Below, in pieces: positions 9,525 to 17,748 of a stretch of DNA of 64,000 nt; within the stretch, counting starts at the first letter, position 1, and each line of letters opens with the position of its first letter. The translations under genes were made by a program, and so were the position numbers. Source of the stretch: Chryseobacterium sp. OV279 (GTDB lineage Bacteria > Bacteroidota > Bacteroidia > Flavobacteriales > Weeksellaceae); NCBI RefSeq assembly GCF_900128945.1, contig NZ_FQUD01000003.1:310001-374000 (forward strand). Direction: 5' to 3'. The notes below the pieces were generated by a model. The model ran no database searches. It was not told the origin of the DNA and saw only the letters and a program-made list of their open reading frames with translations.

Positions 9525-9653
9525 GATTTTTTGATTTGTTTAAAAGTAAGACTTTTCGTGTGGTTTGAAAAATTTTTTTGAAAATCTTTATTGCCTTTGA
9601 TTCTCAGTAAGATAAATATGGTGTTTATGTGATTTTACTCAAAATACAGTCTC

Positions 9654-10442
9654 CTACGATTCCTCATCATTAGAGATAGGATACTGGTTGGCAGCATTGT
9701 GTACCTTGCTTTTGAACTTATACAGATACGGAGCTTTGTTGGCAGAACCGTCATAAAGTTTCTCCAGTCTGTCCAGAATATTTAAGCTTAATATTTTACG
9801 CTGGAAATTATTTCTCCTGAATTTCTGATTTAAAATAGTTTCATACAGCGACTGAAGATCTTTCATCGTAAATTTCTCCGGAAGAAGATTGCTGGCAGCC
9901 ACCTCGGTATTGATATTCATCCTTAAATATTCAAGGCCGGTTTCTATGACCCTGTCATGATCAAAAGCCATCTTGGGCAATTTATTAACCTCGAACCATT
10001 CACAGCTTTCGTTAAAAGCATCCGGAAAAGTGTTTGCAATAGAAAAATCAATAAGGCTGCAATAACCTACTGTAATAAATCTCTGGAAGATCCAGTGGTC
10101 TTTGGGAACTTCAATTCCTTTATTATTAAGAAGAATCTGGTGCACGTTATTCTCTGTACGGTCTATTCTTCCGAAAGTATGGAACTGTTTTAGGAAAAGG
10201 TTCTGAAGTTGGGTTCTTTCATACAATACTCTGGCAGCAGCTTCACGGAGGTCTTCATCATTAAAAACAAAACCGCCCGGCAGCGACCACAGATCCAGAT
10301 CGTGGTACTTTAAAAGCAAAACCTTCAAAATATTATTGTGAAAACCAAATATCGTGCAGTCAACAGATACATGTGCTACAAAATCTTTTGTATCAATAAG
10401 TTCCTGAAGGGTTTCTTTGTTTTTGGTGTCCTTGATTTTCAT
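9654..10442 (-). CDS. Nudix-fold transcriptional regulator (NrtR/AraR-like)
   Basis: 262 residues. Residues about 20-160 form a Nudix fold, but the Nudix box GGFVFNDEDLREAAARVLYE is degenerate: the REUxEE core reads RVLYER, so the catalytic glutamates are missing. The C-terminal 90 residues (from about 165, EKFTMKDLQSLYETILNQ, then RRNNFQRKILSLNI) look like the winged helix of NrtR-type regulators. Regulators of this type are known in Bacteroidota as sugar-responsive repressors (AraR) and in other bacteria as NAD regulators. Here the gene follows a sugar-type MFS permease by 23 bases and sits beside a divergent susCD operon, so I infer it controls the glucan locus. The inducer is unknown. Confidence 0.8.
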   Translation of the reverse strand: MKIKDTKNKETLQELIDTKDFVAHVSVDCTIFGFHNNILKVLLLKYHDLDLWSLPGGFVFNDEDLREAAARVLYERTQLQNLFLKQFHTFGRIDRTENNVHQILLNNKGIEVPKDHWIFQRFITVGYCSLIDFSIANTFPDAFNESCEWFEVNKLPKMAFDHDRVIETGLEYLRMNINTEVAASNLLPEKFTMKDLQSLYETILNQKFRRNNFQRKILSLNILDRLEKLYDGSANKAPYLYKFKSKVHNAANQYPISNDEES

Positions 10443-10465
10443 GGGAGTAAAAATAAAATTATTTT

Positions 10466-11653
10466 CTATAATTTCTTTCCTGCTAGCTTAAAATATATCA
10501 AACTCACCGTAAAAAGCACAGAAACAGCAAGTAATATGTACAACGGATAGTAGTTTAACAGCTGTTTTCCGAACAGGACGGCCATGATGATAGAACTGAC
10601 AGAGCTACCCAGGGATGAAAAAATGACAATTAGGGATGTAAACAGGTTGATTTTTTCTTTGTCAATTTTAGCAATCATTTTTGAATTGATCACAGGATAG
10701 AGGGGTGAAAGAAAAAGTCCGATCACAGGGAATAAAAATAAGATGATATTGGAATTTACAGAATCAAAATATTGAATTCCTAAAATCATGAGGAGCACCA
10801 CAATAATTAAAGAAATACATAAAACATAATACTTTGATAATGAAAATCTGTGGATCACATTAGCGGTTACAGTTCTTCCTGCATAAGAAAAAAGGGCAAG
10901 AAAAGACGTAGCCTGCAGGGCAAAGAATGAATTGACATTCAGGTGGTTTTTATAAAAGGAAGGGAGCCATGAATTAAACCCTTGTTCTACAAAAACGATA
11001 AAGAAAACAACACCCAAAAATACCAGAGTGGCAGGTGTTGCAAATACTGAAAGCTCAGAAATAAGACTTTTACTTTCTGTTTTTTTTGCTTCTGAGATAT
11101 TTAATTTTGAAAATAAATAGATCGTAACGGCACAAAGTACCGAGATAGAGATAAACCCAAATTTCCAGAACTCGGAATACTGGCTCGAAATCAGCCATCC
11201 GAATCCGGTATTGACTACAAAAATGCCTACCATAAATGAAGCTTCTACACTGTTCATCATCTTGGCAAGAGATTTCTCATCTGAAATATTATTCCGGATA
11301 ATCCCAAACACACAAATCTTTCCCACAGCAAAACACGTCCCGATAATGGCAAACCAAACTTTGTAAAACCAAAAATCCTGGACAAAGGGTAGGAGACATG
11401 AACAGATTCCTACAATAACCAGTGCGGAAATCAGTGCTTTTTTAGTGCCTGTTTTGCTGATAAAATTCACCGCGAAAAGTGAAATAAATGCGATGGGCAG
11501 ATCCTTGAATGATTCCAGAAATCCCAGCTTTTCATACGTTATTTTTTCTTCCGAAAGTTGAAGAATCACAATGCCCATACAGTTTAAAACCATTGAAAAA
11601 ATTAAGAAGGTCAGTTTTAAGGGAAGAGAGATCCTGGGAAGGTTGGCTGTCAT
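10466..11653 (-). CDS. MFS transporter, probable sugar permease
   Basis: 395 residues with about twelve hydrophobic segments spread along the whole chain, as in the major facilitator superfamily. It is an inner-membrane permease, first gene of a two-gene unit with the Nudix-fold regulator and divergent from susC across 177 bases. The position suggests import of the mono- or disaccharide released by the neighbouring glycosidases. The specific sugar cannot be read from the sequence. A CAAAAATA element at 11727-11734 (TATTTTTG on the minus strand) could be its -7 promoter box. Confidence 0.8.
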   Translation of the reverse strand: MTANLPRISLPLKLTFLIFSMVLNCMGIVILQLSEEKITYEKLGFLESFKDLPIAFISLFAVNFISKTGTKKALISALVIVGICSCLLPFVQDFWFYKVWFAIIGTCFAVGKICVFGIIRNNISDEKSLAKMMNSVEASFMVGIFVVNTGFGWLISSQYSEFWKFGFISISVLCAVTIYLFSKLNISEAKKTESKSLISELSVFATPATLVFLGVVFFIVFVEQGFNSWLPSFYKNHLNVNSFFALQATSFLALFSYAGRTVTANVIHRFSLSKYYVLCISLIIVVLLMILGIQYFDSVNSNIILFLFPVIGLFLSPLYPVINSKMIAKIDKEKINLFTSLIVIFSSLGSSVSSIIMAVLFGKQLLNYYPLYILLAVSVLFTVSLIYFKLAGKKL

Positions 11654-11726
11654 TTTGGGGACTTTTTAGATTGAATTTTTAAGATAATTTTATGAATTAT
11701 GACGCGAATATAAGGCTTTAAAGTCC

Positions 11727-11734
11727 CAAAAATA
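11727..11734 (-). promoter_or_regulatory. Candidate -7 element for the MFS/regulator unit
   Basis: TATTTTTG on the minus strand matches TAnnTTTG exactly; a leader of about 65 bases would precede the permease start. No well-spaced TTG was found upstream. Confidence 0.4.
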
Positions 11735-11798
11735 AACGAAAAATTAAAATATTTGTGAATACAATGTTAATTAATTAAAAAAAAATATATTTTTATTG

Positions 11799-11811
11799 TC
11801 TCAATTTGAGA
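11799..11811. promoter_or_regulatory. Perfect 13-base palindrome upstream of susC, candidate operator
   Basis: TCTCAA-T-TTGAGA is a perfect inverted repeat 19 bases before the susC ATG. It overlaps TCAATTTG (11801-11808), a one-mismatch -7 box. A repressor bound here would block the susC promoter. The Nudix-fold regulator next door is the obvious candidate, by inference only. Confidence 0.45.
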
Positions 11812-11830
11812 ATTAAAAAACTAACTGTAT

Positions 11831-14752
11831 ATGAATCTAAGAATATCAAGAAACCTGGGGGTGGTTGCTGTGCTGTATTTTACAGCGAACTTCAACGCCC
11901 AGACCAGCGTAAAGGACACTGTTCCGAAAGAGAATAAGATCGAAGAGGTCGTAATGATTGGTTACGGTAGTCAGAAAAAAAGCAATGTGACGGGAGCCAT
12001 CTCAAGCATTAAAGCTTCCGATATTGAAAATTCTCCTACGGCGGGAAGACCTGAGCAAATCATGCAGGGGCGTGCGGCCGGTATAAGTGTAGTATCCAAC
12101 TCAGGGCAACCTGGAACCGCCGCTACTGTACGTGTACGTGGAATCACAAGTTTTGGTGCCGGAAGTAATGACCCGTTATGGGTGGTAGACGGAATTGTAG
12201 TAGATAACATCGGATGGCTGAACCAGTCTGACATCGAAGGAATGGAAATTCTGAAAGATGGTGCTTCTGCTGCTATCTATGGTGTTTCAGCTGCAAAAGG
12301 GGTTGTTTTGATCACAACTAAAAAAGGAGCAAAAGGAAGAATGAATCTTTCTTATAATGGTTTCTTTGGAGTGGGAAGTGCCGCAAAAAAGCTGGACCTG
12401 CTGAATGCCACACAGTATGGGAATATCATGAATGAAGTGATTGCCAATGATAATATGTACAACAATCTCAATCCTCCTAATCCTCCCATGTTTGCTAATC
12501 CAAACTCATTGGGAACTGGAACGGACTGGCAGAAAGAAATTTTCAATTCGGCACAGCGTCAGTCTCATGAATTCAGTATCAGTGGAGGAAACGATAAATC
12601 TTCCTTCTATACTTCCTTCGGATATTATGACCAGCAGGGTATTGTCTTGAGAGATATTTCAAATTATAAAAGAATTAATGCCAGATTTAATTCAACGCAT
12701 AAAGTTTTTGACTTTTTAACCATAGGGCAGACTTTTGCTTACACCCATACAAAGTCTCAGGGGATTAATGATAATAATGAATTTGGAGGGCCTTTAAGCT
12801 CTGCTATCAATTTAGATCCCGTAACTCCTGTTTTAGCCACAGATCTCAGTCAGGCCGTTTATACGAATAACCCCAATATTGTAAGGGACGCCAATGGAAA
12901 TCCTTATGGAATTTCACCGTATGTAAGTAAAGAGATGACTAATCCGTTAGCATTTCAGGAAACGCAAAGAGGGAGATACAAATGGTCCGATGATATTGTT
13001 GCCAATGTTTTTGGAGAGCTTAAAATAAATAAAAATCTTAATTTTAAATCTACAGTAAACGGTAAACTGTCTTATTGGGGAAATCAGGCCTTTACTCCAT
13101 CAGCGTTTCTAAGTACCGCAAATAATAATCTAATAAATAGTTTATTCAGAGAAGTTCAAAGAAAATTCGAATGGAATACGGAGAATACCCTTACGTATCA
13201 AAATAAATTTGGAGAACACAATCTAAGTGTTTTACTAGGTCAGGGTTATTATGAATATAACATAAGCTATGGACAGAATGCAACGTATAAGGACCTTCCA
13301 ACGAATGACTGGCAAGAAGCTTCGTTTAATTTTGATGTTGGGGAATCTAATAAAACGTCTAATGCCTGGGATGGAAAGCAAACCCATAAGGCATCTTATT
13401 TTGCAAGAGTAGTTTACGATTATAATAACAGATATCTTTTCACAGGGACTATCCGTAGAGACGGATCATCGAAATTCGGAAGCAATAACCACTGGGGTAA
13501 TTTTCCGGCAATGTCTTTGGGATGGAATGTTTCCAATGAAAGTTTCTGGCCGGAAAACAAGATTGTTACCAGCTTTAAGCTAAGAGGTGGATATGGTGTA
13601 TTGGGAAATGATGCCATTGATGATTTTGCATTTGCCAATTTCCTTGTTCCGGGTAGTAATTATACTTTCGGAGATAATATTATTCATGTAGGATATGCAC
13701 CAAGTACATTGGAGAATCGTGATCTGAAGTGGGAAAGAACATCGCAATTTAACATTGCGGCAGATCTTAAAGTTTTCAGAAACTTTGATGTAAGCGTTGA
13801 CCTCTACAGAAAAAAGAGTACGGATATCTTGAGAAGAGTTGAGCTTCCGGGTTATTTGGGACTAAGCAAAAACCCTTTTAGAAATATTGGGGATATGAAT
13901 AATGATGGGATTGAAGTGACTGTAGGTTATAAGAAAAGCTGGGGTGATTTTGGGATATCTGCAAACGGTAATTTTGCCTACGTAAAAAATGAAATTTTAA
14001 GACTGGAAGGAAATAGAGAGTATGTTACTTTCGCTGGTTTCCAGACATTGGGGACTGTATCCAGATTACAGGTTGGAGAATCTTATGGCTCTTTTTACGG
14101 ATACAGAAATATCGGTGTTTTTCAAAATCAGGCAGAAATTGACGCTTACAGAAACGCAAGCGGACAGCTACTACAGGATAAAGCGAAACCGGGAGATTTC
14201 AAAAGAGAAGATGTCAATGGTGATGGAGTCGTTGATATCAAGGACTATGTTAACTTAGGTAATTCTGTACCGAAATATACATTCGGTTTTACGCTAAACA
14301 TGAATTATAAGAATTTTGATTTAATGGTATTTACACAGGGACAGGCCGGAAATAAAATTTTTCAGGGGTTGAGAAGACTTGATATCCCGGAATCCAATTA
14401 TCAGACCTCCATTTTAGACCGATGGACAGGTGAGGGAACATCCAATACAGTAGCAAGAGTGACTAAAGATGATCCTAACCAAAACTATACGGCAATGTCT
14501 GATTATTATCTGCAAAATGGAGATTATCTGCGTATCAAATTGGTTCAGCTAGGCTACACTCTTTCTAAAGATATCGCAAAAACGATTGGGGCTTCCAAAA
14601 TAAGATTTTATGTAACAGGAGAAAATCTGGTGACTTTCACGAAGTATACAGGTTATGATCCTGAAATTGCAGGAGCCGATACTTTCGGTATAGACAGGGC
14701 TTTCTATCCACAGGCAAGAACGTTCCTTTTTGGTGCTAATGTTCAATTTTAA
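11831..14752 (+). CDS. SusC/RagA-family TonB-linked outer-membrane transporter
   Basis: 973 residues. The signal peptide ends about residue 23 (FTANFNAQ). A TonB-box-like stretch (KIEEVVMIGYGSQKK, about residue 35) leads into the plug domain with PEQIMQGRAAGISVVSNSGQ and VRGITSFGAGSNDPLWVVDG. A long beta-barrel ends in ARTFLFGANVQF with a terminal phenylalanine. The N-terminal carboxypeptidase-regulatory-like domain common in SusC proteins is absent, so this is a short form. It would import oligosaccharides delivered by the SusD lipoprotein encoded 11 bases downstream. It is the first gene of the glucan operon and is preceded by a palindromic candidate operator. Confidence 0.95.
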   Translation: MNLRISRNLGVVAVLYFTANFNAQTSVKDTVPKENKIEEVVMIGYGSQKKSNVTGAISSIKASDIENSPTAGRPEQIMQGRAAGISVVSNSGQPGTAATVRVRGITSFGAGSNDPLWVVDGIVVDNIGWLNQSDIEGMEILKDGASAAIYGVSAAKGVVLITTKKGAKGRMNLSYNGFFGVGSAAKKLDLLNATQYGNIMNEVIANDNMYNNLNPPNPPMFANPNSLGTGTDWQKEIFNSAQRQSHEFSISGGNDKSSFYTSFGYYDQQGIVLRDISNYKRINARFNSTHKVFDFLTIGQTFAYTHTKSQGINDNNEFGGPLSSAINLDPVTPVLATDLSQAVYTNNPNIVRDANGNPYGISPYVSKEMTNPLAFQETQRGRYKWSDDIVANVFGELKINKNLNFKSTVNGKLSYWGNQAFTPSAFLSTANNNLINSLFREVQRKFEWNTENTLTYQNKFGEHNLSVLLGQGYYEYNISYGQNATYKDLPTNDWQEASFNFDVGESNKTSNAWDGKQTHKASYFARVVYDYNNRYLFTGTIRRDGSSKFGSNNHWGNFPAMSLGWNVSNESFWPENKIVTSFKLRGGYGVLGNDAIDDFAFANFLVPGSNYTFGDNIIHVGYAPSTLENRDLKWERTSQFNIAADLKVFRNFDVSVDLYRKKSTDILRRVELPGYLGLSKNPFRNIGDMNNDGIEVTVGYKKSWGDFGISANGNFAYVKNEILRLEGNREYVTFAGFQTLGTVSRLQVGESYGSFYGYRNIGVFQNQAEIDAYRNASGQLLQDKAKPGDFKREDVNGDGVVDIKDYVNLGNSVPKYTFGFTLNMNYKNFDLMVFTQGQAGNKIFQGLRRLDIPESNYQTSILDRWTGEGTSNTVARVTKDDPNQNYTAMSDYYLQNGDYLRIKLVQLGYTLSKDIAKTIGASKIRFYVTGENLVTFTKYTGYDPEIAGADTFGIDRAFYPQARTFLFGANVQF

Positions 14753-14763
14753 TCTTTAAAAAA

Positions 14764-16308
14764 ATGAAAAATAAAAATTTTATATATAAAAGTATTTCCG
14801 TTTTAATGCTTACGGGAATTAGCTTGGGAGCTGTTTCTTGTAACGACAGTAATTTGGAAGATGTTAAAAATACAGGAACCTTCGATTCAAATAATTATTT
14901 CAAAAACGAAGAGCAGTCTTTCGCAGGCCTTGTTGCGACATACGATATGATGAGAAAGTATTCGGGCGGATTTGAAAATATGGTCACATTCTTTAATGGC
15001 GCTTCTGATGATTTCTATTCCGGTGGTGGAAATTCTTCGGATGGGGCAGGTATCCAGGGTTTTTCAAACTATACACTGAATCCGGTGATTATGCCGACCA
15101 GTTATTGGAGAGATTATTATCAGGGAATTGCAAATGCCAATCTTTTATTGGATAGAATTCCCAATGCCAATATGAATGATCAGACAAGAAAAAGATTTAT
15201 AGCAGAAGCAAAAGTGTTGAGGTCATTATATTATTTTGAGTTACTGAGAATGTTTAAAAATATTCCTTTAATAATAAAACCTGTTTTAGCAACAGACGAT
15301 TACTATAATATCCCTCAGGAAGATCCGGCAAAAGTTTACGCACAGATAGAAAGTGATATTGTGTCTGCAATTGGAGATCTGCCAATGACTATTCCTACCA
15401 CTAATATGAATGAAGTGGGTAGAATTACACAAGGGTCAGCGAGAGCGATCTTAGGTAAAATTTATTTGTATGATAAGAAAAACACCGAAGCTGCAGCTCA
15501 GTTTGAGCAGGTCAACGGTACTCCTGGTCAAACAAGCCAGTATGGATATAAGCTGGTTGCCAATTTTTCCAGCCTTTGGGTGATAGATAATAAATTTACT
15601 ACAGAATCCATCCTGGAAGCAATGCATACCAATAAAGGAAACGGAATCTGGGATAACTGGGGATCTGGTAAAGATGAAGGAAATGCAGTCAATCAGATGG
15701 TTGGAATCATTTCTTATGGAACCAATACAAGCATTCCCAATAATGATGCTCCAAGTATTCATTCCGGTTGGGGATTTAATCCTGTCACGGATGATCTGTT
15801 TAACTTTATGCAAGGTGATCCACGTCTTGATGCGACTATTTTTAATGCTAAAAGCTTAAAACAACAAAATAAAATCAGTTATTCTCCCGGGTTTAGAGAT
15901 ACGGGGTATTTCCTGAACAAGTATTTACCAAGAAAAGCAGATGAATCTACTCAGCCGGGAAATACAGAACTTAATTTCCGTCAGAATTATATCGCCATCA
16001 GATTAGCAGATACCTACTTGATGGAAGCTGAAGCACTAGGTGGCGCAGGAGGAAGAGCTCAGGCCTTACTGGATGCAGTGAGAGCGAGAGTAGGACTTAC
16101 TTCAGTACCGGTTTCTATGCAGGCGATCAAAGATGAAAGAAGAAGAGAACTGGCAGGAGAAGGGCACAGATGGTTCGACCTGGTAAGATGGGGAGATGCA
16201 CCGGCGAAGCTGGGAACAAGAGGATTTAAGGTAGGCAAGAACGAAATTCTTCCGATTCCTTTCAATGAATTGATCAATACGGCTTTAAAGCAAAATCCTT
16301 TGTATTAA
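14764..16308 (+). CDS. SusD/RagB-family glycan-binding lipoprotein
   Basis: 514 residues. The lipoprotein signal peptide ends in the lipobox GAVSC (Cys26) and is followed by NDSNLED. SusD features are the helical TPR-like segment (IAEAKVLRSLYYFELLRMF, about residues 140-158) and the C-terminal block ERRRELAGEGHRWFDLVRWG followed by EILPIPFNELI, which is highly typical of the RagB/SusD family. The protein sits on the outer face of the outer membrane and forms the lid of the SusC transporter. Its stop lies three bases before the first GH30 gene, so the genes are co-transcribed. Confidence 0.95.
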   Translation: MKNKNFIYKSISVLMLTGISLGAVSCNDSNLEDVKNTGTFDSNNYFKNEEQSFAGLVATYDMMRKYSGGFENMVTFFNGASDDFYSGGGNSSDGAGIQGFSNYTLNPVIMPTSYWRDYYQGIANANLLLDRIPNANMNDQTRKRFIAEAKVLRSLYYFELLRMFKNIPLIIKPVLATDDYYNIPQEDPAKVYAQIESDIVSAIGDLPMTIPTTNMNEVGRITQGSARAILGKIYLYDKKNTEAAAQFEQVNGTPGQTSQYGYKLVANFSSLWVIDNKFTTESILEAMHTNKGNGIWDNWGSGKDEGNAVNQMVGIISYGTNTSIPNNDAPSIHSGWGFNPVTDDLFNFMQGDPRLDATIFNAKSLKQQNKISYSPGFRDTGYFLNKYLPRKADESTQPGNTELNFRQNYIAIRLADTYLMEAEALGGAGGRAQALLDAVRARVGLTSVPVSMQAIKDERRRELAGEGHRWFDLVRWGDAPAKLGTRGFKVGKNEILPIPFNELINTALKQNPLY

Positions 16309-16311
16309 AAT

Positions 16312-17739
16312 ATGACGTTTCACAGTTTATATAGTTTCTTTTTTAAAGGTACCGCGCTGCTTTGCGGCGTGGTACTTTTTCCTTTATCGTGTGCATCCGT
16401 TGGAGCAGATAAAGAAAGTGAGGTTCAGTATTGGCTTACCAAAGGCAATGAGAGTGTAAAATTACAGCAACAGGCACCCGTTAGGTTTGTAACAGGTACC
16501 AACAACTGGCAGAATATTGAAATTGATGATACTCAGAAGTTTCAATATGTTGACGGTTTTGGATATACCCTCACAGGAGGCAGTGTAGAAGTAATTAACC
16601 GTCTTTCACCTGCAAAGAGGAAAGCTTTATTGAACGAACTTTTCGGAAAAGATAAGAATTCGATTTCCATCAGTTATCTGAGATTAAGCATCGGTGCTTC
16701 TGATCTTGATGGTCGCGTTTTCTCTTACAATGACCTTCCGGAAGGACAGACAGATCCGACCCTTTCAAAATTCAGTCTTGCCAACGACAAAGACCTGATT
16801 GCTATGTTGAAAGAGATTCTGGCCATTAATCCTGAAATTAAAATCATTGCAGCACCGTGGTCACCTCCGGTTTGGATGAAAGATAACGGGAAATCTAAAG
16901 GCGGAAGCTTAAAACCCGAGTTTTACAGGGTATATGCAGACTATTTTGCAAAATACATCCTTGGAATGAAAAAGGAAGGAATTACCATTGATGCAGTCAC
17001 ACCTCAGAATGAACCGCTTCATCCGGGAAACAATCCGAGTCTTTTTATGCCGTCTGATCAACAGAGAGATTTTATCAAAGGTCATTTAGGTCCGGTGTTT
17101 AAATCCAATAAGATCAAAACAAAAATTGTAGTCTACGATCATAATTGCAACAAACCCGAATATGCTCTTGATATTCTGAAAGATCCTGAAGCTTATCAGT
17201 ACATTGACGGCTCAGCCTTCCATTTATATGAAGGAGATATTTCAGCTTTAAGCACGGTGCACAACGCGTTTCCCGATAAAAATTTGTATTTTACCGAGCA
17301 GTGGACGGGATCGAAAGGCACTTTTAACGAAGATCTGAACTGGCACGTTAAAAATGTAGTCATCGGTTCTATGAGAAACTGGAGCAGTATTGCTTTGGAA
17401 TGGAATGTAGCAAATGATCCGCAGTATAAACCTCACACAGAGGGCGGATGTACGGAATGTAAAGGAGCAATAACGGTTTCCGACAGTGAAAATTTTACAA
17501 GAAATGTTTCCTACTATATCATTGCACACGCTTCCAAGTTTGTGCCTGTAGGTTCTCAGCGCATTGCTTCTACACAGACAGAAACCCTTTCTACGGCGGC
17601 ATTTAAAACCCCGGCCGGAAAAACGGTATTGATTGTCCAGAATGGAAACACTGCAGAAGAAAGTTTTAATATCAAATATAACGGAAAGACCGCTCCCGTC
17701 ATTCTTTCAGGAAGTTCGGCAGCAACTTATGTTTTTTAA
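16312..17739 (+). CDS. GH30 glycosidase, lipoprotein (glucosylceramidase / beta-1,6-glucanase type)
   Basis: 475 residues with a lipobox FPLSC (about Cys27), so probably on the cell surface. The GH30 fold is supported by VDGFGYTLTGGS (about 84), APWSPPVWMKDN (about 183), the acid/base motif VTPQNEPLHPG (Glu about 230) and the nucleophile motif YFTEQWTG (Glu about 327). A C-terminal beta-sandwich region (SQRIASTQTE, VLIVQNGN) completes it. Bacterial GH30 members of this type act on beta-1,6-glucan or glucosylceramide-like beta-glucosides. With the GH3 and GH16 neighbours, beta-1,6-glucan is the favoured substrate. The second GH30 of the locus (at 21021) is clearly divergent from this one and carries an ordinary signal peptide. 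Confidence 0.88.
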   Translation: MTFHSLYSFFFKGTALLCGVVLFPLSCASVGADKESEVQYWLTKGNESVKLQQQAPVRFVTGTNNWQNIEIDDTQKFQYVDGFGYTLTGGSVEVINRLSPAKRKALLNELFGKDKNSISISYLRLSIGASDLDGRVFSYNDLPEGQTDPTLSKFSLANDKDLIAMLKEILAINPEIKIIAAPWSPPVWMKDNGKSKGGSLKPEFYRVYADYFAKYILGMKKEGITIDAVTPQNEPLHPGNNPSLFMPSDQQRDFIKGHLGPVFKSNKIKTKIVVYDHNCNKPEYALDILKDPEAYQYIDGSAFHLYEGDISALSTVHNAFPDKNLYFTEQWTGSKGTFNEDLNWHVKNVVIGSMRNWSSIALEWNVANDPQYKPHTEGGCTECKGAITVSDSENFTRNVSYYIIAHASKFVPVGSQRIASTQTETLSTAAFKTPAGKTVLIVQNGNTAEESFNIKYNGKTAPVILSGSSAATYVF

Positions 17740-17748
17740 TATAATCGT

